Notes under the pieces: generated by a model
The model's database searches: none
What the model was told of the DNA's origin: nothing
Seen by the model: the letters and a program-made list of their open reading frames with translations, nothing else
Part shown: positions 57,939 to 64,000 of the stretch, piece by piece
How the letters are laid out: each line of letters begins with the position of its first letter
How positions within the stretch are numbered: the first letter of the stretch is position 1
Assembly (NCBI GenBank): GCA_946628415.1
Contig: CAMOWK010000003.1
Coordinates: 1-64,000, forward strand
Direction of reading: 5' to 3'
Origin: an uncultured Lachnospiraceae bacterium
Lineage (GTDB): Bacteria > Bacillota > Clostridia > Lachnospirales > Lachnospiraceae
Length of the DNA stretch: 64,000 nt
Translations under genes and position numbers: made by a program

Positions 57939-59246
57939 ATGAAGAAGATGATTATTGTGGGCGGTGGCGCTGCGGGTATGATGACTGCGGCACTTGCTGC
58001 TGATAAGTACAAAGTTACTTTGTTTGAAAAGAATGAGAAGCTTGGCAAAAAGCTTTTTATAACCGGCAAAGGAAGATGCAACCTTACTAATGATTCGGAC
58101 GAAGATGAATTTCTCCGGAATGTAATAACAAACAGTAAGTTTCTTTTTAGTGCAATCAATTCTTTTAATCAAAAAGATGTTATGGATTTTTTTGATAAAG
58201 AAGGACTGAGGCTTAAAACAGAACGTGGTAACAGAGTTTTCCCTGTGAGTGACCATTCAAGTGATGTAATAAAAACTCTTGAAAATGTACTTAAAAGAAA
58301 GAAAGTAAGGGTGTATCTTAACAGGGCAGTTGATGAGATTGTTTGTGATGATTTTTCGGTAGAATCAGGAGATTTAAGTCGGGAATCTGATAATGCTGCT
58401 TATGAATTTTATGATAAATCAAAACAAAAGTACGAAAGAAGAGTAAGAGGCATAAAATCCTGCGGTGAATTCTTTCCGGCAGATGTGTTGGTTCTCGCAA
58501 CAGGCGGACTTTCTTATCCCCAGACAGGTTCCGATGGAGACGGATTTAAGTTTGCAAGAAATCTTTCCATAGATATAACAAAATTATATCCATCACTTGT
58601 TCCTGTCAGACTTAAGGATGATTTCTGTAAAGACCTGATGGGGCTTTCGCTAAGAAATGTCAAGCTTACATTTTCGTATATGAAGAAAAACAAGAGGAAA
58701 AATATATACAGTGAGCAGGGAGAAATGCTGTTTACACACTTCGGTATAAGCGGACCTCTTGTGCTTTCCGGTTCTTCGTATCTGCATAAGTATAGTATTG
58801 AAGAAATACTTATATCACTTGATCTTAAACCTTCTTTATCAGAAGATAAGCTACTGGCGAGAATTGAACGTGATTTTAATGCATTTAAAGGAAGAGAACT
58901 TAAAAACTCTCTCGGGGAACTGCTTCCGAAGGCGCTTATACCTTATGTAATAGAAAAAAGCGGGATTCCCGGATTTAAAAAGGTATGTGATCTTTCGTTA
59001 AAGGAAAAAGAAAGGCTGGTTACTTGCCTTAAAAACTTTGATATGAGTTATGACGGTTTAATGGGATTTGATCAGGCGATAATAACATCAGGCGGAATTT
59101 CGGTTAAGGAGATCGACCCGAGAACCATGGAATCAAAGAAAGTGTCAGGTCTTCGGTTTGCCGGAGAAATAATTGACTGTGATGCACTTACCGGAGGATT
59201 CAATCTTCAGATTGCATGGTGTACGGCACATATGGCTTCTTTGTAA
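57939..59246 (+). CDS. FAD-dependent oxidoreductase, HI0933/BaiN-like
   Basis: The 435-residue flavoprotein has the dinucleotide-binding GGGAAGMM at the N-terminus (Gly8-Gly13) and the family signatures FITGKGRCNLTN, LATGGLSYPQTGSDG, MLFTHFGISGPLVL, ITSGGISVKEIDP and FAGEIIDCDALTGGFNLQIAWCTAHMA. These mark the HI0933 (YhiN/BaiN) family, annotated as NAD(P)/FAD-dependent oxidoreductases; the physiological substrate is not known for most. A slightly diverged middle segment (about 140-175) has a charged insertion. GAGGAAG precedes the ATG. Confidence 0.9.
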   Translation: MKKMIIVGGGAAGMMTAALAADKYKVTLFEKNEKLGKKLFITGKGRCNLTNDSDEDEFLRNVITNSKFLFSAINSFNQKDVMDFFDKEGLRLKTERGNRVFPVSDHSSDVIKTLENVLKRKKVRVYLNRAVDEIVCDDFSVESGDLSRESDNAAYEFYDKSKQKYERRVRGIKSCGEFFPADVLVLATGGLSYPQTGSDGDGFKFARNLSIDITKLYPSLVPVRLKDDFCKDLMGLSLRNVKLTFSYMKKNKRKNIYSEQGEMLFTHFGISGPLVLSGSSYLHKYSIEEILISLDLKPSLSEDKLLARIERDFNAFKGRELKNSLGELLPKALIPYVIEKSGIPGFKKVCDLSLKEKERLVTCLKNFDMSYDGLMGFDQAIITSGGISVKEIDPRTMESKKVSGLRFAGEIIDCDALTGGFNLQIAWCTAHMASL

Positions 59247-59273
59247 TGAAAGGCGAATTAGTCAATACACCTA

Positions 59274-59302
59274 TTGCAGAAAACTCAACCAAACGATATA
59301 AT
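59274..59302 (+). promoter_or_regulatory. Promoter of cmk-ispH-S1
   Basis: TTGCAG (59274-59279), a 17-nt spacer and TATAAT (59297-59302), 34 nt before the cmk start. Confidence 0.7.
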
Positions 59303-59335
59303 AACTTGAAGTAGAAAAAGAAAAGGGTGGTTACT

Positions 59336-59995
59336 ATGAACATTGCAATTGATGGACCTGCCGGAGCAGGAAAAAGTACAATAGCAAGACTTGCGGCAAA
59401 GGAGCTTGGATTTATTTACGTAGATACCGGCGCAATGTACAGAGCTATAGCGCTGTATCTTCTTGACTCAAAGACAGATATTGAGGATAAGTCAGCCATG
59501 CAGCAGGCTCTTAATAATATAAATATAAATATAGTTTATGATAAAGGCGTTCAACATGTATTCCTTAATCTTCAGGATGTATCGGCTGAAATCAGAAGTG
59601 AAAAGGTTGGAAATATGGCGTCAAAAACTTCTGCTAAAAAGGAAGTGAGGGATAAACTGCTTTATCTTCAAAGAGACATCGCCAAGAATAACGATGTAAT
59701 TATGGATGGCAGGGATATAGGAACAAACATCCTTCCTGATGCAGAACTTAAGATTTATCTTACGGCTTCGGCAGATGTACGTGCCAAGAGAAGATATGAT
59801 GAGCTTCGTAATTCCGGGGAATGGCCGGATCTCGAAAAGATAAAGAACGATATTATAAAGCGTGATGAACAAGACATGAATAGAGATATTGCTCCGCTTA
59901 AACAGGCAGAAGATGCGGTTCTGCTTGATTCATCGGATCTTTCGATTGAGGAAGTGGTTGACAGGATAGTTTCACTTGCTAAGGCAGTTCAATAA
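59336..59995 (+). CDS. cmk: Cytidylate kinase
   Basis: The 219-residue enzyme phosphorylates CMP and dCMP. The P-loop GPAGAGKST starts at Gly7 (Lys13). YVDTGAMYRAIALYLL and VIMDGRDIGTNILPDAELKIYLTA are CMP kinase signatures. ATG 59336 follows AAGGGTGG; the GTG at 59327 overlaps that site. It lies 10 nt ahead of ispH-S1, the conserved clostridial pair. Confidence 0.96.
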   Translation: MNIAIDGPAGAGKSTIARLAAKELGFIYVDTGAMYRAIALYLLDSKTDIEDKSAMQQALNNININIVYDKGVQHVFLNLQDVSAEIRSEKVGNMASKTSAKKEVRDKLLYLQRDIAKNNDVIMDGRDIGTNILPDAELKIYLTASADVRAKRRYDELRNSGEWPDLEKIKNDIIKRDEQDMNRDIAPLKQAEDAVLLDSSDLSIEEVVDRIVSLAKAVQ

Positions 59996-60005
59996 ATGGT
60001 GATAT

Positions 60006-62030
60006 ATGGAAATTATTACTTCTAAAAAAGCCGGTTTTTGTTTTGGAGTAGAAAAGGCAGTTGATACTGCTTTTTCTTCTTGTAAGGATTATGTTGAAAA
60101 AGGAATTCCGGTATATACATATGGTGAATTGATTCATAACGAAGAAGTGACGAAACGTCTGGCGGAGTCAGGTGTCGGTATCATTAATTCTCCGAGCGAA
60201 CTGCCGGGTGGAAAATGTGCTGTTATTATAAGGTCGCACGGCATTTCCAGAGATGAATATGAAAAACTAAAATCAGGTGATAATATAATTATCGACGCAA
60301 CCTGTCCCTTTGTTTCACATATTCATAAACTCGCCGATGAAAATAGTCGTGATGGCGTTGTTATCATAATCGGAAGTCCGGATCATCCTGAAGTTCTTGG
60401 TACTAAAGGGTGGTGTAACAGCGAACCTTTTATTGTTTCTGATGAGGAAGATATTAAAAAACTTCCGGTTTTAAACGATAAAAAAATAACGGTTGTCGGT
60501 CAGACTACTTTTAGTCTTCAAAAATTTCAATATTTAGTTGAATTATTGCAAAAAAAATATTATAATATCAATGTTTGTAAAACTATTTGCAATGCGACCG
60601 AGGAGAGACAGCAGGAGACTGCCGAAATTGCAGGTCAGGTTGATGCTATGATCGTAATTGGGGGCAAGCATAGTTCAAACACTCAAAAATTATATGATAT
60701 AAGCAGATCAAAATGTAAAAATACTTACTATATACAGACACTTGTTGACTTGGAAACGACTTCGTTCGAATCCTTTAGTAGGGTAGGTATTACTGCTGGG
60801 GCATCTACCCCGAATTACATTATCAAGGAGGTTAGGGAGCGAATGTCAGAGATGAGTTTTGAGGAAATGTTAAACAGCCAGGAAGAGGTTCAGATCAGAA
60901 CCGGAAGTAAGGTTGAGGGTACTGTAGTAAGTGTAAAGCCTGATGAAATTGTGGTTGATATCCACTATAAGTCAGAGGGTATTATTACAAGAAACGAGTA
61001 TTCAAGTCAGCCGAATCTTGATCTTACAACAGTAGTTAATGTTGGAGATCCAATCACAGCTAAGGTTATTAAAACTAATGATGGAGAGGGACAGGTTGTT
61101 CTTTCCACAAGACGTATCGAAGCTGAGAAAGCATATACAAAACTTGAAGAGGCATTTAATAACGGTGATGTCCTTACAGGTAAAGTAATTCAGGTTCTTT
61201 CAGGCGGACTTTCAGTTCAGGTTGATGCATGCAGAGTATTTATTCCTGCAAGTCTTGTTTCAGATAACTTCGAGAGAAATCTTGAAAAGTATCTTGATCA
61301 GGAAGTTGAGTTTAAGCTTATTGAGTGCGATATCGCCGGAAGAAAGAAGAGAATCATCGGAGACAGAAAGCAGGTTGTTTCCAAGAAGAAAGCAGAAGCT
61401 GCAAAAGAACTCTTCGAAAGAATAGAAGTTGGTCAGGTAGTTGAAGGTACAGTTAAGAATGTAACTGACTTCGGAGCATTTATCGATCTTGGCGGAGCAG
61501 ATGGACTTCTTCACATTTCAGAAATGTCATGGGGAAGAGTTGAAAGTCCTAAGAAGATTTTCAAGGTTGGCGAGACAGTTAAATGCTTCATAAAAGATAT
61601 CAATGGTGAGAAGATTGCTCTTTCACTTAAATTTGAAGATCAGAATCCTTGGATAAATGCTGAAGAAAAATATGCAAAGGGTACTGTTGTTACAGGTAAG
61701 ATTGCCCGTATGACTGATTTTGGTGCTTTCGTTGTTCTTGAGCCGGGTATTGATGCACTTCTTCATGTATCACAGATTTCTAACGAAAGAGTTGAGAAGC
61801 CTGCTGATGTTTATAAGATTGGTGATGAAGTTACAGCTAAGGTTGTTGATTTCAAGGCTGCTGATAAGAAGATCAGTCTTTCAGTAAGAGCTCTTCAGAA
61901 TGATGATTCAGAGGAAGAGGCTGATGAGGAAGCTCCTGCAGTAGAGGAAGAGACTCCTGCAGCTGTAGAAGAGACAGAAGAAGCTCCTGCAGCAGAAGAA
62001 ACAGAAGAAACTGCTGAAGACGCAGAATAA
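60006..62030 (+). CDS. IspH-ribosomal protein S1 fusion
   Basis: The 674-residue product joins two proteins. Residues 1-285 are IspH (LytB), the last enzyme of the MEP isoprenoid pathway, with cluster cysteines Cys12, Cys100 and Cys195. SHGISRDE, QTTFS and AGASTP are family motifs. Four S1 RNA-binding repeats follow, at about 300-370, 385-455, 476-543 and 559-632; the third and fourth carry the classic DFGAFI/V-LLHIS pattern. An acidic Glu/Ala tail ends the chain. The fusion occurs widely in Clostridia. It makes isopentenyl and dimethylallyl diphosphate, and the S1 part likely binds mRNA or ribosomes. Confidence 0.95.
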   Translation: MEIITSKKAGFCFGVEKAVDTAFSSCKDYVEKGIPVYTYGELIHNEEVTKRLAESGVGIINSPSELPGGKCAVIIRSHGISRDEYEKLKSGDNIIIDATCPFVSHIHKLADENSRDGVVIIIGSPDHPEVLGTKGWCNSEPFIVSDEEDIKKLPVLNDKKITVVGQTTFSLQKFQYLVELLQKKYYNINVCKTICNATEERQQETAEIAGQVDAMIVIGGKHSSNTQKLYDISRSKCKNTYYIQTLVDLETTSFESFSRVGITAGASTPNYIIKEVRERMSEMSFEEMLNSQEEVQIRTGSKVEGTVVSVKPDEIVVDIHYKSEGIITRNEYSSQPNLDLTTVVNVGDPITAKVIKTNDGEGQVVLSTRRIEAEKAYTKLEEAFNNGDVLTGKVIQVLSGGLSVQVDACRVFIPASLVSDNFERNLEKYLDQEVEFKLIECDIAGRKKRIIGDRKQVVSKKKAEAAKELFERIEVGQVVEGTVKNVTDFGAFIDLGGADGLLHISEMSWGRVESPKKIFKVGETVKCFIKDINGEKIALSLKFEDQNPWINAEEKYAKGTVVTGKIARMTDFGAFVVLEPGIDALLHVSQISNERVEKPADVYKIGDEVTAKVVDFKAADKKISLSVRALQNDDSEEEADEEAPAVEEETPAAVEETEEAPAAEETEETAEDAE

Positions 62031-62053
62031 TATAATTAGACCGGAGACAAGCT

Positions 62054-62836
62054 ATGGCATCCAATTCATCATATGAGGTATTCAAGAATGATTTTTACAA
62101 GATGTCAGATCTTGACCTTAACTCATATAATGAAAAGCAGATGAAGCGCCGTATTGATGCATTTATCATACGTTCCGGTTATCCCGATTACGGAGAATTT
62201 ATTAAGGGGATGAAACAGGATTTAGACCTGTTTCATTCCTTTATTTCATATTTAACTATAAATGTATCGCTTTTCTTTCGTAATCCTGAGCAGTGGAAGT
62301 ATTTCGAAGATTTTATTATTCCTGATTTAAAAAAGAAAAGGAAGAATATACATATCTGGAGCGCTGCTTGCTCAAGAGGTGAGGAGCCTTATTCTATTGC
62401 CATGATGATGGCAGGGAATTTTATGTCTTCAAAATATGATATACTTGCGACTGATTTTGATGATACTGTTTTGGAGTTTGCTAAAGAAGCTGTTTATAAA
62501 GCTGACGATGTAAAAGCAATTCCGGAAAGATTTTATAATAAATATGTTATTGAACGTGATGATCAGTACCTTTTAAGGGGAAGTATTAAAAATAACGTTA
62601 CATTTAAGAAGCATGATCTGTTATCAAAGATTTACCCGAAGGGCTTTGATTTTATTGCATGCAGGAATGTAACTATTTATTTTACTGATGAAGCCAAGGA
62701 TGAAATATATTTTAAATTAAGCAGCTCTCTTAATCCCGGTGGTATTTTATTTATAGGAAGTACCGAGCAGATTAAGCATCCGGAAAAATACGGATTTAAA
62801 CGGCTTCAGTCATTTTTTTATGTAAAAAATCTCTGA
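62054..62836 (+). CDS. cheR: CheR-type methyltransferase
   Basis: The 260-residue product resembles chemotaxis methyltransferase CheR, which methylates glutamates of chemoreceptors with AdoMet. An N-terminal helical domain spans about 1-70. The AdoMet domain has SAACSRGEEPYSIAMMM (Cys106 to Pro112 region), ATDFDDTVLEFAKEAVY and FDFIACRNVTIYFTDEAKDEI, all CheR signatures. The ATG follows CCGGAGA. No other chemotaxis gene is nearby, so it could also methylate another target. The following 174 nt contain the rpsU promoter and leader. Confidence 0.9.
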   Translation: MASNSSYEVFKNDFYKMSDLDLNSYNEKQMKRRIDAFIIRSGYPDYGEFIKGMKQDLDLFHSFISYLTINVSLFFRNPEQWKYFEDFIIPDLKKKRKNIHIWSAACSRGEEPYSIAMMMAGNFMSSKYDILATDFDDTVLEFAKEAVYKADDVKAIPERFYNKYVIERDDQYLLRGSIKNNVTFKKHDLLSKIYPKGFDFIACRNVTIYFTDEAKDEIYFKLSSSLNPGGILFIGSTEQIKHPEKYGFKRLQSFFYVKNL

Positions 62837-62907
62837 AAAATGGGGGCACAATTATTTTTCAGTAATGTTATTTCTTTTGTTAAAAAGAGATAAGAAAAAG
62901 TTTTTCA

Positions 62908-62935
62908 TTGACACACACTATTTCTATGATATAAT
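62908..62935 (+). promoter_or_regulatory. Strong rpsU promoter
   Basis: TTGACA (62908-62913) and TATAAT (62930-62935) are both perfect consensus boxes, separated by 16 nt. A leader of about 70 nt follows. Confidence 0.85.
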
Positions 62936-63010
62936 AGTTGAGTGCTTATTCGCGAAGACATTTGAAAGTAAGACACATGATTCCACAACTGGAGGGAGGT
63001 TGGGTAGTAG

Positions 63011-63187
63011 ATGTCAAGCGTTGTTGTTAAAGAGAACGAGACTTTAGATTCTGCACTTCGCAGATTCAAGAGAAATTGCGCTAAGGCTGGTATACAGCAG
63101 GAAATTCGCAAGAGAGAGCATTATGAGAAGCCATCTGTAAAGCGTAAGAAAAAGTCAGAAGCTGCTAGAAAGCGCAAATTCAAATAA
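63011..63187 (+). CDS. rpsU: Small ribosomal subunit protein bS21
   Basis: This 58-residue gene encodes [18 protein letters not shown] followed by the basic RNA-binding tail [19 protein letters not shown], a typical bS21. GGAGGGAGG lies about 12 nt ahead of the ATG. It has its own strong promoter and terminator and precedes phoH. Confidence 0.97.
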   Translation: MSSVVVKENETLDSALRRFKRNCAKAGIQQEIRKREHYEKPSVKRKKKSEAARKRKFK

Positions 63188-63196
63188 GTATATTAT

Positions 63197-63227
63197 AAGG
63201 ACCTTCTGATATGGGAGGTCCTTTTGT
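63197..63227 (+). terminator. Terminator after rpsU
   Basis: AAGGACCTTC pairs with GGAGGTCCTT over about 10 bp with one G-T pair and ends in TTTTGTT. It lies 10 nt after the stop codon. Confidence 0.82.
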
Positions 63228-63257
63228 TCTATTTTAGATTTTTCAGATTTTTTCTGA

Positions 63258-63266
63258 TGGTATAAT
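63258..63266 (+). promoter_or_regulatory. Extended -10 promoter of phoH
   Basis: TGGTATAAT is an extended -10 element, 25 nt before the phoH start codon; no clear -35 is seen. Confidence 0.5.
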
Positions 63267-63291
63267 TCTTTGTTTGTCGAAAGGGTACAGA

Positions 63292-64000
63292 ATGGCAAGT
63301 AAGGTATATAAAACCGGAAGCTCAGAAGTTATAAGAACTCTTTTTGGAGAGTACGATACTAATATTAAAAAGATTTCAAAAGAGTTTAATATTGATTATT
63401 CAATCAGAAATGATGAATTTGTGATTTCAGGTGATGATGTGGCTTTAAATAAGGCTGCAAGATGCATAGATGATATGCTTATTTACATAGATTCAGGAAA
63501 GCTTCTAAATGAGCAGAGTGTAAACTATATGATAAGTCTTTCAAAAACAGAATCCATAGATAACATGAGTGACCTCGGAAATGATATTATATGTTATAAT
63601 ATTCAGGGCAAGCCTATTACTGCCAAAACCTTTGGGCAAAAGAAATATGTTCAGGCTATTGATGATAAGATGATCGTGTTCGGTATAGGACCTGCCGGTA
63701 CGGGTAAAACTTATCTTGCTATGGCAAAAGCTATTACAGCATTTAAGAAGAATGAAGTAAGCAGGATTATACTTACCAGACCTGCTATAGAAGCGGGAGA
63801 AAAACTCGGATTTCTTCCGGGTGATCTTCAAAGCAAGGTTGATCCGTATTTAAGACCGCTTTATGATGCGCTTCACGAAATCATGGGGGCAGAACAGTTT
63901 CAGAAGAACATGGAAAAAGGTCTGATCGAAGTTGCTCCTCTTGCATATATGAGAGGAAGGACTCTTGATAATGCATTTATAGTTCTTGATGAAGCTCAAA
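63292..64000 (+). CDS. phoH: PhoH family protein (5' part, cut by window end)
   Basis: The first 236 residues of a PhoH-like ATPase. An N-terminal KH-like segment spans about 1-80. The P-loop domain has Walker A GPAGTGKT at 133-140, LTRPAIEAGEKLGFLPGDLQSKVDPYLRPLYDAL, which is the PhoH signature, and the start of Walker B IVLDEAQ at the edge. AAAGGG lies before the ATG. In Firmicutes phoH is usually followed by ybeY, which would lie outside the window. The role is thought to concern RNA metabolism. Confidence 0.92.
   Translation, partial: MASKVYKTGSSEVIRTLFGEYDTNIKKISKEFNIDYSIRNDEFVISGDDVALNKAARCIDDMLIYIDSGKLLNEQSVNYMISLSKTESIDNMSDLGNDIICYNIQGKPITAKTFGQKKYVQAIDDKMIVFGIGPAGTGKTYLAMAKAITAFKKNEVSRIILTRPAIEAGEKLGFLPGDLQSKVDPYLRPLYDALHEIMGAEQFQKNMEKGLIEVAPLAYMRGRTLDNAFIVLDEAQ

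Noticed and set aside
1..64000. CRISPR arrays, prophage, insertion sequences or defence islands
   Set aside because: No regularly spaced direct repeats, transposase, integrase cluster or phage structural genes were found in either strand.

Overview
The window is a gene-dense stretch of chromosome from a low-GC Gram-positive anaerobe, most likely a Lachnospiraceae member of the Butyrivibrio / Pseudobutyrivibrio / Roseburia type. This is inferred from the AT-rich codon use, Firmicutes-type -35/-10 promoters and strong AGGAGG ribosome binding sites. Other clues are the IspH-S1 fusion, a zinc-ligand bL28, the GerW/DUF2953 pair, a Gram-positive LexA box in front of recA, a biotin-dependent sodium-pump decarboxylase operon, a cellulase and a cellobiose phosphorylase. 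There is no rRNA, prophage, CRISPR array or complete insertion sequence.

Layout. 0-4.3 kb: tRNA-Trp, a membrane protein of unknown function, and a MacB/FtsX-type ABC transporter pair. 4.4-9.5 kb: one very large secreted surface protein with a sortase-like C-terminus. 9.5-14.1 kb (minus strand): a PH-like protein and a giant acyl-CoA dehydratase activase-type protein. 14.3-19.6 kb: a derlin/rhomboid-like membrane protein with a zinc-finger tail, then a run of poorly known conserved genes including ytfI-like (DUF2953) and ytfJ/gerW. 19.7-27.7 kb: rpmB (minus) diverges from an operon-like string of asp23-like, fakA-like, recG, cellulase, rsmD, coaD and a coiled-coil protein, followed by convergent tmcAL. 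29-34.3 kb: a diguanylate cyclase, recA-recX with an SOS box, rny and a Nudix hydrolase. 34.4-43 kb: xerD-aroC, rpsO, a fused aroE-aroK gene, pnp and a GH94 cellobiose phosphorylase. 43-52.3 kb: ftsK, fhs, folD, rimO, a HerA-like ATPase and pgsA. 52.3-57.8 kb: five genes with the parts of a sodium-translocating decarboxylase plus both carboxyltransferase types found in bacterial transcarboxylase. 57.9-64 kb: a flavoprotein, cmk, ispH-S1, cheR, rpsU and the start of phoH.

How the genes work together. Cellulose attack at the surface (GH5 with CBM2-like module) and phosphorolysis of cellobiose in the cytosol (GH94) make a complementary pair, but each sits behind a housekeeping gene (recG, pnp). 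The decarboxylase operon probably couples carboxyl-group removal or transfer to a sodium gradient. fhs and folD supply one-carbon folate units; aroC and aroE-aroK belong to chorismate synthesis.

The most interesting non-coding signals are a 150-nt GC-richer element with near-perfect terminal inverted repeats and nested stems between fhs and folD, a roughly 25-bp hairpin filling the pnp leader just after its promoter, a triple-hairpin leader in front of the derlin-like gene, and an rpsO leader with competing pairings. All functional statements rest on reading motifs and gene order by eye; no database search was run.
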